From Tannerella sp. (GTDB lineage: Bacteria > Bacteroidota > Bacteroidia > Bacteroidales > Tannerellaceae), in the NCBI GenBank assembly GCA_031277235.1, contig JAITMT010000441.1, positions 1 through 12,291 on the forward strand: a stretch of DNA of 12,291 nucleotides, read 5' to 3'. Below are positions 6,484-12,291 of the stretch, piece after piece (the first letter of the stretch is position 1; every line of letters starts with the position of its first letter). Both the position numbers and the translations under genes were made by a program. The notes under the pieces were generated by a model. The model saw only the letters and a list, made by a program, of their open reading frames with translations. It was not told the DNA's origin and searched no databases.

Positions 6484-6590
6484 TTCGAAGATTTGAAGAT
6501 TTGAAAATTCAGCCTCCCCGAACCCCTCCAAAGGAGTGGAACTCTCAAATCTTCAAATCTTCAAATCTTCAAATCTTCAAATTTTCAAAT
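6484..6590. repeat. inverted octanucleotide arrays (AAGATTTG / CAAATCTT) between dgt and pyrH
   Basis: Two copies of AAGATTTG (6488-6503) are followed by a C-rich hairpin core (CTCC-AAA-GGAG, 6526-6536). Then come four perfect copies of the reverse complement CAAATCTT (6546-6577), one variant CAAATTTT (6578-6585) and a partial copy. The arms can pair in several registers, giving one long hairpin in RNA that may act as a terminator for dgt or as a leader structure for pyrH. No TAnnTTTG promoter was found before pyrH. Confidence 0.7.
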
Positions 6591-6605
6591 AAAAAATAAA
6601 TATTT

Positions 6606-7313
6606 ATGATTTACAAACGGATATTATTAAAATTAAGCGGTGAATCGCTGATGGGAACGAAACAGTACGGTATTGACGAAGTGCGTCTGGAAGAGTATGC
6701 CTTGCAAATCAAGGAGATAGCCGAAGCGGGCGTTCAAATCGGGATTGTGATTGGTGGCGGAAATATATTTCGCGGATTATCAGGTGTTTCCAAAGGATAC
6801 GACCGCGTGAAAGGCGATCAGATGGGAATGTTGGCGACCGTCATTAACAGTCTGGCGCTCAGTTCGGAACTTCATTCGCACGGCGTAAAGGCGGACGTGC
6901 TGACGGCTACGCGAATGGAGCCGATCGGCGAATATTACAGCCAGCGGAAAGCCGTTGATTTGCTGGAAAAAGGTCATGTTGTGATTATGGCAGGCGGTAC
7001 GGGTAATCCGTTTTTTACGACCGACACGGCTTCGGTGTTGCGCGCCGTTGAAATTCAGGCGGATGTGATGCTGAAAGGCACCCGCGTTGACGGCATTTAC
7101 ACCGCCGACCCGGAAAAAGACCCAACAGCGACGAAATTCGACGAAATTACTTTCGACGAAGTCTATGACCGCAACCTGAAAGTGATGGATTTAACGGCAA
7201 TCACGATGTGCCGCGACAACCGGCTGCCATTGCTCGTTTTTGACATGGATACGGTCGGAAATCTCCGAAAAGTGATGTCGGGTGAAAAGATTGGTACTTT
7301 TGTAAAACCGTAG
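6606..7313 (+). CDS. pyrH: UMP kinase
   Basis: A 235-residue cytoplasmic uridylate kinase of the amino-acid-kinase fold, converting UMP and ATP to UDP and ADP in pyrimidine nucleotide synthesis. It is full length for the bacterial hexameric family. Signatures include KLSGESLMG at 9-17, the GGGNIFRG loop at about 50-57, GDQMGMLATVIN near 70-81, and GGTGNPFFTTDTA. Then come DVMLKGTRVDGIYTADP and the C-terminal LKVMDLTAITMCRDN. The ATG at 6606 gives the normal N-terminus IYKRILLKLSG. In many bacteria pyrH lies with tsf and frr; here it follows the dGTPase instead. The upstream spacer is a repeat hairpin with no recognisable promoter, so transcription from the dgt promoter is possible. Confidence 0.97.
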   Translation: MIYKRILLKLSGESLMGTKQYGIDEVRLEEYALQIKEIAEAGVQIGIVIGGGNIFRGLSGVSKGYDRVKGDQMGMLATVINSLALSSELHSHGVKADVLTATRMEPIGEYYSQRKAVDLLEKGHVVIMAGGTGNPFFTTDTASVLRAVEIQADVMLKGTRVDGIYTADPEKDPTATKFDEITFDEVYDRNLKVMDLTAITMCRDNRLPLLVFDMDTVGNLRKVMSGEKIGTFVKP

Positions 7314-7361
7314 AAAATTTTGATTGGGGGCAAATTCCCTGATAAAAACTTTCTACGGTTT
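7305..7361 (+). terminator. pyrH: inverted repeat spanning the pyrH stop codon
   Basis: AAACCGTAGAAA (7305-7316, including the TAG stop) is perfectly complementary to TTTCTACGGTTT (7350-7361), and a smaller GGG/CCC hairpin (GGGGGCAAATTCCC) sits inside. It separates pyrH from the convergent rubredoxin gene. There is no U-run after it, so termination is probable only by position. Confidence 0.5.
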
Positions 7362-7372
7362 ACTCAAAACGG

Positions 7373-7380
7373 CAAAGATA
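7373..7380 (-). promoter_or_regulatory. promoter-like -7 box pointing into the pyrH 3' end
   Basis: The minus strand reads TATCTTTG, just past the rubredoxin stop. No -33 element is visible, and the only thing downstream is the antisense of pyrH. It may be chance or an antisense start. Confidence 0.2.
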
Positions 7381-7409
7381 CAAAGTAACAGTAACTTTCA
7401 CTCGTTCTT

Positions 7410-7577
7410 TCAATCTTCCGGCTCCGGTTCAAAGCTGTCTTTTGTGGTGCCGCACACCGGACATTCCCAATCTTCGGGGAGGTCTTCAAAAGCCGTTCCG
7501 GGTGCGATTCCGCCGTCGGGATCACCCACTTCGGGATCATAAATATAATCGCACGCTAAACATCTGTATTTTCTCAT
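7410..7577 (-). CDS. rubredoxin
   Basis: A 55-residue protein read directly from the sequence, too short for many gene callers. It begins MRKYRCLACDYIYDPEVGDP and contains both iron-binding knuckles, CLAC (Cys6, Cys9) and CPVC (Cys39, Cys42), with the conserved aromatic Tyr, Trp and Phe residues and the DLPEDWECPVCG segment. It binds one Fe in a Cys4 site and carries single electrons in the cytoplasm, typically in anaerobic oxygen or peroxide detoxification (partners such as rubrerythrin or flavodiiron proteins, none of which are seen here). The acidic tail EPEPED is a small extension. The ATG at 7577 is 19 bp downstream of the DUF5618 stop, so the two are very likely co-transcribed from the promoter at 8033-8063. 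Confidence 0.95.
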   Translation of the reverse strand: MRKYRCLACDYIYDPEVGDPDGGIAPGTAFEDLPEDWECPVCGTTKDSFEPEPED

Positions 7578-7596
7578 CTTGTTTCAATTTTTAAAA

Positions 7597-8007
7597 TTAA
7601 TTACTATTTATTTTATTGTATTGTTTTTCAGCCCAATCCAACATTCTATCCGCCTGTTTCATGCTGTCTTGCACAATTTTATAACTTAAATTACCGTCAT
7701 AACCGAGCGCTTTGTGCAGACTGTTATAAGCTGCCAACAAGGGGACTGACATTTTTTTGTCCTTTTTGCTGATGGCTTCCTGATAATCCTTAAAATCAAG
7801 ACGTTGTCCTTTCTTTAATTGCTCGCGGACTTTCAATACCGCATCCAATGCGACCAAAACGCCATTCCACGCCGTATTACCCGCCATCTTGACATATTTT
7901 CCGTCGTTGTAATAATCCCCGTCTTTTTCCGCCTTTTCCGAAAGGATGACGCGGGCATTATCTACGTATCTCTTAGCCTCCTGTATGGGATGTTTCAATG
8001 TTGCCAT
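7597..8007 (-). CDS. DUF5618 family protein
   Basis: A 136-residue soluble, mainly helical, strongly charged protein with no signal peptide. The N-terminal phrase KHPIQEAKRYVDNARVIL and the middle GKYVKMAGNTAWNGVLVALDAVL match what I remember of the Bacteroidetes DUF5618 family, and the length fits. The pattern suggests a helical bundle like HEPN-type or other small alpha-helical proteins, but I see no Rx4-6H catalytic motif (there is no suitably placed R...H), so a HEPN RNase role is not supported. It is preceded by a near-perfect promoter and followed after 19 bp by rubredoxin, which hints at a role in redox or oxygen stress. That is inference from context only. Confidence 0.75.
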   Translation of the reverse strand: MATLKHPIQEAKRYVDNARVILSEKAEKDGDYYNDGKYVKMAGNTAWNGVLVALDAVLKVREQLKKGQRLDFKDYQEAISKKDKKMSVPLLAAYNSLHKALGYDGNLSYKIVQDSMKQADRMLDWAEKQYNKINSN

Positions 8008-8032
8008 CTCTAAAATATTAAATTAACGGCAA

Positions 8033-8063
8033 CAAAGATAGACAAAAAATTTATTTTGGCAAA
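8033..8063 (-). promoter_or_regulatory. promoter of the DUF5618-rubredoxin unit
   Basis: On the minus strand, TTTG (8060-8063), a 19-bp spacer and TATCTTTG (8033-8040) give the full Bacteroidetes consensus, 25 bp before the ATG at 8007. It is the best promoter in the window. Confidence 0.8.
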
Positions 8064-8069
8064 AAAAGG

Positions 8070-8098
8070 TTGTATGTTCGAAGAAATAACTACTTTTG
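8070..8098 (+). promoter_or_regulatory. promoter of the ATP-grasp gene
   Basis: TTG (8070-8072), an 18-bp spacer and TACTTTTG (8091-8098) precede the ATG at 8120 by about 21 bp. Its -33 element lies only 6 bp from that of the divergent DUF5618 promoter, so the two probably compete or share a regulator. Confidence 0.7.
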
Positions 8099-8119
8099 CG
8101 CCCACTTTAGACAAAATAT

Positions 8120-9586
8120 ATGAACAGCGTATTAATCCTGTTAGACAGTTTCAACGACTGGCAACCCTACTACGAAACCAGCAGTATATTAACGGTTTCG
8201 GACTATCTCAAACATAAATCCCTCGTCAGGGAATCAAGATTTGTCATCAATCTGAGCAACGATTACAGTTACAGTTCTGAAGGCTATTATGCCTCGCTTT
8301 TGGCGCAGGCGCGCGGGCACAAGGTGATTCCGGGCGTCGAAATCCTGAACAAACTGGAAGCGGGACAGGGAATCCGCATGGATATAAATCTGCAAAAACT
8401 TTGCTATCAATGGATTCAGAAAAATAATATCACGGACGATATTTGGTATCTCAACATTTATTTCGGCTCCTGCAAGGAAAAAGGGCTGGAAAAAATTGCC
8501 CGGTTTATTTTTGACAACTATCCCTGCCCCTTGCTGAAAGTCGGTTTTAACACGAAGCCGCGAAACCAGATAGAAACCGTTCAATCCCTGTCTTTGAACG
8601 AGTTGGACAATGAAGGACAGGATTATTTTGCGGGTGCGCTGGATAATTTCAATAAAAAAGTGTGGCGCGCACCGCGTTCTCCCAAGTCTTCGCGTTACAG
8701 TCTGGCGATTTTGTACAATCCCGAAGAAAAATTTCCGCCCAGCGACAAAAAGGCGCTCAACAAGTTTCTCAAAGTCGGGGAAAAAATGAATTTACACGTG
8801 GAACTGATTACAGAAGAGGATATTACGCGACTGATGGAATTTGACGCGCTGTTCATCAGGACGACGACGGCGCTGAATCATTTTACATTTCATTTCTCAC
8901 AAAAAGCGCAGCAAAACGACATGATTGTGATAGACGATCCGTTTTCGATTATTCGATGCACTAACAAGGTGTATCTCAACGAGTTGCTGGAAAAGGAAAA
9001 GATAGCGGCGCCGGTGTCCATGCTGGTCTTCAGATCGAATGAAAATACGTTTGAAAATATTAGTAATCAAATAGATAGCCCGTTTATTCTGAAAATTCCC
9101 GACGGTTCGTTTTCGATAGGCATGAAGAAAATTACGAACGAAACGGATTTGAAAGAAGCGTTTGACGTATTGTTCGAGAAATCAGCGATTTTACTGGCAC
9201 AGGAGTTTATTCCGACCGAGTTCGACTGGAGAATCGGCGTCCTGAACGGCGAGCCGCTTTTTGCCTGCAAATACTTCATGGCAAAAGGACACTGGCAGAT
9301 TTACTATCACGCGAATAACGGCAAAAGTCTGAGCGGACTTGTCGAAACGATTCCGATTTACAAGGTACCGCACGCCATTCTGAAAACGGCAGTAAAGGCT
9401 ACTTCTCTGATAGGCAAAGGATTATATGGCGTTGATTTGAAAATGGTGAATAACAGGGCGGTAGTGATTGAAATTAACGACAATCCCAGTATTGATCACG
9501 AAGTTGAAGACGCGATTCTCGGCGACGAACTGTATTACCGAATCCTGAATTATTTTGTCCGCGAACTGGAGATGAAACATCATTAA
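8120..9586 (+). CDS. RimK-like ATP-grasp ligase with N-terminal RLAN domain
   Basis: A 488-residue cytoplasmic protein. Residues 1 to about 165 match the RLAN domain (RimK-like ATP-grasp N-terminal), with the hallmark INLSNDYSYSSEGYYASLLA and the following ARGHKVIPG (43-72). Residues about 190-488 form an ATP-grasp domain: KVYLNELLEKEKIAAP (283-298), PFILKIPDGSFSIGM (321-335), the adenine-binding AQEFIPTEFDWRIGV, GVDLK with Asp439, and EINDNPSID (451-459), whose Glu451 and Asn453/Asn455 are probable Mg ligands. Such enzymes join a carboxylate to an amine through an acyl-phosphate. RimK itself adds Glu to ribosomal protein S6, but the substrate of RLAN-type enzymes is unknown to me. The catalytic residues look intact. 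A GNAT gene follows on the same strand, which fits my recollection that RLAN proteins associate with GNATs. Confidence 0.9.
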   Translation: MNSVLILLDSFNDWQPYYETSSILTVSDYLKHKSLVRESRFVINLSNDYSYSSEGYYASLLAQARGHKVIPGVEILNKLEAGQGIRMDINLQKLCYQWIQKNNITDDIWYLNIYFGSCKEKGLEKIARFIFDNYPCPLLKVGFNTKPRNQIETVQSLSLNELDNEGQDYFAGALDNFNKKVWRAPRSPKSSRYSLAILYNPEEKFPPSDKKALNKFLKVGEKMNLHVELITEEDITRLMEFDALFIRTTTALNHFTFHFSQKAQQNDMIVIDDPFSIIRCTNKVYLNELLEKEKIAAPVSMLVFRSNENTFENISNQIDSPFILKIPDGSFSIGMKKITNETDLKEAFDVLFEKSAILLAQEFIPTEFDWRIGVLNGEPLFACKYFMAKGHWQIYYHANNGKSLSGLVETIPIYKVPHAILKTAVKATSLIGKGLYGVDLKMVNNRAVVIEINDNPSIDHEVEDAILGDELYYRILNYFVRELEMKHH

Positions 9587-9611
9587 AGAGTTTAGAGTGT
9601 AGTATTTAATG

Positions 9612-9639
9612 GACAATTGATAATTGACAATTGACAATG
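9612..9639. repeat. 7-bp-unit tandem array ACAATTG after the ATP-grasp gene
   Basis: Four units (ACAATTG, ATAATTG, ACAATTG, ACAATGG-like) follow 25 bp after the stop. The unit is the reverse complement of CAATTGT at 2728-2759, but relative to the gene upstream of each array the orientation is the same. Confidence 0.65.
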
Positions 9640-9669
9640 GTGTGTTCAGGTGAAATTTCCCTCTTTGGA

Positions 9670-9847
9670 GCAGGGCTGTTAAGTCCTAAAATAAACCGGC
9701 GTCTTTTTGGCATTCCGTTAAGAATGCATCGCTCGGTAGAAAGGTCGTCCACCCACGGGATGCATTCCGTACGGAATGCAACCGACAACGGAACACATTT
9801 TCTACCGAGCGATAATCCCTAACGGGATTAGAACTTAATAACCCTGC
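9670..9847. repeat. nested inverted-repeat element (~180 bp)
   Basis: The outer arms 9670-9688 and 9829-9847 pair at 16 of 19 positions (GCAGGG...TTAAGT...CTA). Middle arms ATCGCTCGGTAGAAA (9728-9742) and its perfect complement (9799-9813) form 15 bp. Inside are the 20-bp perfect palindrome TGCATTCC/GGAATGCA (9761-9780) and, outside the middle arm, GCATTC-CGTTAA-GAATGC (9710-9727). No transposase is present. It resembles a MITE/REP-like interspersed repeat, and I recall similar CGGTAGAAA/GCATTCC repeats between genes of other Bacteroidales. An RNA product or terminator role is also possible. Confidence 0.75.
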
Positions 9848-9899
9848 CCATTGGAGAGGTACTGGTAGCAGGATAGCGGTTACTTATATTAAATTGAAA

Positions 9900-10346
9900 A
9901 TGATTAGAAAAGCAAAATTATCCGATATTGCGCAGATTTTGGAAATTGAAAATCAATCGTTTGGAGCAGACCGTTTCAATCGCAGGCAATTTATCTATTT
10001 GATAACGAAAGCGAAAGGTTTGTTTTTGGTGATTGAAAATGCGGATAAAATCCTTGCATATATTTCATTGACAGACAATTATCGCTATTCCTTTACCCGT
10101 TTGTATTCGATTGCCGTTCATCCCGAAGCGAGAGGGCAAAAACTATCTGAAATATTAATGGAAAGAACCATTGAATATGCTGAAAAAAAGCATTTTAACT
10201 ATATTCGATTGGAAGTGAGGAAAAACAATTCACCCGCCGTAAATCTTTATCAAAAATTTGATTTTAAGCCTGTTGGCGTAAAAAAGAATTATTATCATGA
10301 CGGCTCCGACGCCATCGTGATGATTAAAAGGCTGCGGGAAGCGTAA
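9900..10346 (+). CDS. GNAT family N-acetyltransferase, RimI-like
   Basis: A 148-residue single-domain cytoplasmic acetyltransferase using acetyl-CoA. It starts MIRKAKLSDIAQILEIENQSF, a classic RimI-type opening. Motif A is at about 70-80 (IAVHPEARGQKLSEIL) and motif B near 105-125 (VRKNNSPAVNLYQKFDF). The CoA-binding loop is unusual: the common R-G-x-G-x-G is here RGQKLS, lacking both later glycines, and the usual K.GF after NLY is KFDF. The ATG at 9900 is preferred over a TTG at 9894. The gene follows the ATP-grasp gene in the same direction after a repeat-filled spacer. Its 3' end overlaps the convergent pseudouridine synthase gene by 23 bp. The substrate is unknown; RimI-like membership alone does not show that it modifies ribosomal protein S18. 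Confidence 0.88.
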   Translation: MIRKAKLSDIAQILEIENQSFGADRFNRRQFIYLITKAKGLFLVIENADKILAYISLTDNYRYSFTRLYSIAVHPEARGQKLSEILMERTIEYAEKKHFNYIRLEVRKNNSPAVNLYQKFDFKPVGVKKNYYHDGSDAIVMIKRLREA

Positions 10347-11943
10347 AATTCAGATATTCAGATGTTACAGGATGTCGAAACGCCAATGATTTTGCCTGCA
10401 AATACAGCCGGTCGGCAGGCTTTCCGTACAGCCGATCGCCCACAATCGGCGCATTCAAGCCATCGGGATGGGCTACATGAACCCGCAATTGATGCGTGCG
10501 CCCCGTAATCGGGAAAAGTTCGATATAGGTCTTATTATCAAATTCTTTCAATACCTTATATTTCGTAATCGCTTCTTTACCATACAAATTACTCACGACT
10601 TGCCGCGGTCTGTCTGCCGGATTCATGATCAGAGGAAGATTGATAATACCCTCTCTTTCAGAGATTAAACCGTCCAAAATGGCGATATACGTTTTTTCGA
10701 TGGCGCGCGTAGCAAACTCTTTTTGCAGGATTTTATGCACCTCGCTTGTCTTTGCAATCAGCATCAATCCCGACGTATCCATATCCAGACGATGCACCAA
10801 AAGCGAGCCGCTTGCTTCGGGATATTGCTCTTTTACAGTCATATAGACTGATTTTTTACCGATTTTTCCCGGTACGCACAACATTCCCGCCGGCTTGTTG
10901 ACTACCAAAATCCAATCATCCTCAAAAACGGTTTCCAATACAAAATCCCGGGTTTCGTATTGAGCGCTTATATTCTCTATATCAACACCTTGCAACATGA
11001 ATTTGAGTATCGGCTCGCATTTGTTTTTGCAGGCAGGATAAAAATTTCCGTGCCGACGGATTTCGTTTTTCGGCGATTTTCCGTACCAAAATTCCGCCAT
11101 TGCCAAGGGTTTCAGATGGTTAGCAAACGCATACTGCAACATTTTCGGTGCGGCGCATTCGCCCGCTCCCGAAGGCGGAAGCGTACCGGTCTCTTTTTCA
11201 AAGATTTCGTTCAAACCTTTTTCTTCGCCTTGACTGTTGAGTATCAGAAATTGATCAAACAGTCTTTTTTGCAGGTCATTGCTTTTGGCTTTCCGCTCAT
11301 TTTTCAGTTTCTCTATTCTCTCCTCAAAATCAGCGATTTGTAATCTCAACAAATTAGATTCCTGTATAAATTTTTGTTTCAACCGTTTGATTTCAGCCTT
11401 CTGAAACTGACTTTCTCCGGTCATTTCCGCGATCTGTTGAGCATCAGGATTTTCCGCTCTTTTCCGGTTTCTTTGTTTTTGGGCGTTTTGATATTTTTCT
11501 TTTGCCGCCGCGAGTTTTTCCACAAAATCTTTTTCCAATTTGGCGAACTGCCGTTTCAATTCAATGTATGCTTGATGATTCGCCAATTCATTGATTTGAT
11601 GATTGATAGCCGTGATTTCCGCTTCCTCTTTCACAAAAAATCCGTCGGGATTCAGCAAATCGTAAACGGGCGGTACGAAAAAGGGATGATAATTGCTGTG
11701 TGCCAGATTCCCTGAAAAGGCTGATACATAACCGATTTCATTCTCGCTATTCTGAACAATCAACACTCCAAACATTTTTCCCTCCGCCAACTCCTCCGCC
11801 CATTCCGCTTGCGTTGATAAATATTCCTTTATCTCCTCAGCCGCCAAGAGACAGAGAGGATGAGGCTGATAGTCAAATGGATTGGTGAATTTATCAGGAA
11901 AGTCGTGCGGATTTATTTCCTGTTTGAAGCGGTGAAATATCAT
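10324..11943 (-). CDS. RluA-family pseudouridine synthase with long N-terminal extension
   Basis: A 539-residue enzyme, about twice the size of a core RluA protein. Residues ~330-539 are the catalytic domain: NKPAGMLCVPG (349-359), the active-site motif HRLDMDTSG (384-392) with catalytic Asp387, KTYIAILDG (418-426) and GRTHQLRVH (491-499). It isomerises uridine to pseudouridine in rRNA or tRNA; the site is unknown. The N-terminal ~235 residues comprise a beta-rich part with GVLIVQNSENEIGYVSAFSG (59-78), then a long charged coiled coil (~103-235). A linking segment (261-316) has GECAAPK, AEFWYG, RRHG and YPACKNKC; Cys263, His298, Cys305 and Cys309 could bind a metal. I recall the same layout in other Bacteroidetes and in Vibrio homologues, so it is a fixed subfamily and not a chance fusion. 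The start codon directly follows the stop of the LuxR gene. Confidence 0.9.
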   Translation of the reverse strand: MIFHRFKQEINPHDFPDKFTNPFDYQPHPLCLLAAEEIKEYLSTQAEWAEELAEGKMFGVLIVQNSENEIGYVSAFSGNLAHSNYHPFFVPPVYDLLNPDGFFVKEEAEITAINHQINELANHQAYIELKRQFAKLEKDFVEKLAAAKEKYQNAQKQRNRKRAENPDAQQIAEMTGESQFQKAEIKRLKQKFIQESNLLRLQIADFEERIEKLKNERKAKSNDLQKRLFDQFLILNSQGEEKGLNEIFEKETGTLPPSGAGECAAPKMLQYAFANHLKPLAMAEFWYGKSPKNEIRRHGNFYPACKNKCEPILKFMLQGVDIENISAQYETRDFVLETVFEDDWILVVNKPAGMLCVPGKIGKKSVYMTVKEQYPEASGSLLVHRLDMDTSGLMLIAKTSEVHKILQKEFATRAIEKTYIAILDGLISEREGIINLPLIMNPADRPRQVVSNLYGKEAITKYKVLKEFDNKTYIELFPITGRTHQLRVHVAHPDGLNAPIVGDRLYGKPADRLYLQAKSLAFRHPVTSEYLNFTLPAAF

Positions 11944-12291
11944 CTACAAAGCTCCTTCTTCCAGCAAATTGTTCATCAGCGCGTACATGACAAGTCCGGC
12001 GGCTGATTTGATATTCGTTTTGCGCGTAATATTTTTTCGATGCGAGATAACGGTATGGACGGACAAATTTAGTTTATCTGCTATTTCCTTATTCATCAGC
12101 CCTTTTGCTATCAAAACGAGCACATCCGTCTCACGTTTTGAGAGTTCATAACTGCTTTCATCCCGGTGTTCATCAAGATTTACAGAGGAATGCAGGTCGT
12201 TAATTTTTTCGATAATCGCATTTTTGCCCTCCCGAATGTCCAGCGTTCCGTGAAACAGTTTCAATACGGAAGGCTCAATATATTGATACAC
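11944..12291 (-). CDS. LuxR-type HTH regulator, C-terminal part (5' end beyond window)
   Basis: The last 115 codons of a gene that runs off the right edge; the first visible codon (GTG at 12291) is probably internal. Residues about 48-112 form a LuxR/NarL-type DNA-binding domain: LSKRETDVLVLIAKGLMNKEIA, then NLSVHTVISHRKNITRKTNIKS as the recognition helix region. The preceding part (IREGKNAIIEKINDL) is a helical linker and no receiver domain is visible in the window, so it may be a response regulator or an orphan regulator. Its TAG stop (11944-11946) is immediately followed by the ATG of the pseudouridine synthase, with no base between, so the two are almost certainly one transcript and may be translationally coupled. 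Confidence 0.85.
   Translation of the reverse strand: MYQYIEPSVLKLFHGTLDIREGKNAIIEKINDLHSSVNLDEHRDESSYELSKRETDVLVLIAKGLMNKEIADKLNLSVHTVISHRKNITRKTNIKSAAGLVMYALMNNLLEEGAL

Larger units (their letters stand above)
9587..9899. other. 313-bp intergenic region, largely repeat-derived
   Basis: After the ATP-grasp stop codon come TTTAGAGT-like repeats, a heptad array (9612-9639) and the nested inverted-repeat element (9670-9847), then about 50 bp without recognisable signals before the GNAT start. Short frames on both strands here (for example a 63-codon plus-strand frame from 9631) are made of repeat sequence and are not genes. No TAnnTTTG promoter for the GNAT gene is visible. Confidence 0.6.

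Noticed and set aside
7324..7542. 72-codon plus-strand frame with Ser/Gly-rich product
   Set aside because: It is antisense to rubredoxin, whose two Cys pairs are unmistakable.
7597..8007. Idea that the DUF5618 protein is a HEPN-type toxin paired with a nucleotidyltransferase antitoxin
   Set aside because: No Rx4-6H motif is visible and the neighbour is rubredoxin, not an antitoxin.
9670..9847. Idea that the inverted repeat is a complete insertion sequence or a CRISPR array
   Set aside because: There is no transposase frame and no regularly spaced repeat-spacer pattern.

Overview
The window looks like a chromosomal segment of a Bacteroidetes bacterium, probably order Bacteroidales. Several genes are preceded by the Bacteroidetes promoter signature (a -7 element TAnnTTTG, in the best cases with TTG or TTTG 18-20 bp upstream). 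No strong Shine-Dalgarno sequences were seen. The protein families (a small secreted DUF3244 protein, a DUF5618 protein, a membrane-anchored TPR regulator, a Bacteroides-type lipoprotein, a large RluA-type pseudouridine synthase) fit the same phylum. No rRNA, tRNA, CRISPR array, transposase or phage gene was seen.

Layout. Positions 1-2430 are an envelope/accessory stretch on the minus strand: an AT-rich small outer-membrane-like protein, a lipoprotein whose distal half is also AT-rich, a 345-bp non-coding gap and a small DUF3244 secreted protein. Positions 2758-4449 (minus) hold a TPR/transmembrane/coiled-coil protein with a possible C-terminal helix-turn-helix. Positions 4737-7313 (plus) are housekeeping genes: a bacterial SUI1/YciH-like factor, dGTP triphosphohydrolase, and UMP kinase (pyrH). 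Positions 7410-8007 (minus) hold a two-gene unit, DUF5618 protein then rubredoxin; the 55-residue rubredoxin is easily missed. A 112-bp divergent promoter region separates it from an RLAN-type RimK-like ATP-grasp ligase (8120-9586, plus), followed by a RimI-like GNAT acetyltransferase. From the right edge, a truncated LuxR-type regulator abuts, stop to start, a 539-residue RluA-family pseudouridine synthase (minus), whose 3' end overlaps the GNAT gene convergently by 23 bp.

How the genes work together. The clearest functional pairs are dGTPase and UMP kinase (nucleotide metabolism, although transcribed separately or only loosely linked), DUF5618 with rubredoxin (19-bp gap, one promoter), the LuxR regulator with the pseudouridine synthase (no gap), and possibly the ATP-grasp ligase with the acetyltransferase (same strand, but separated by about 310 bp of repeats). 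The TPR regulator and DUF3244 protein may form a signalling or envelope pair.

The intergenic DNA is unusually rich in short tandem arrays with unit lengths of 6, 7 and 8 bp, in hairpins, and in one nested inverted-repeat element of about 180 bp (9670-9847). I see no clear defence system or gene cluster that is obviously new. The best candidates for a second look are the ATP-grasp/GNAT pair, the uncharacterised N-terminal half of the pseudouridine synthase, the TPR/DUF3244 pair and the repeat element.
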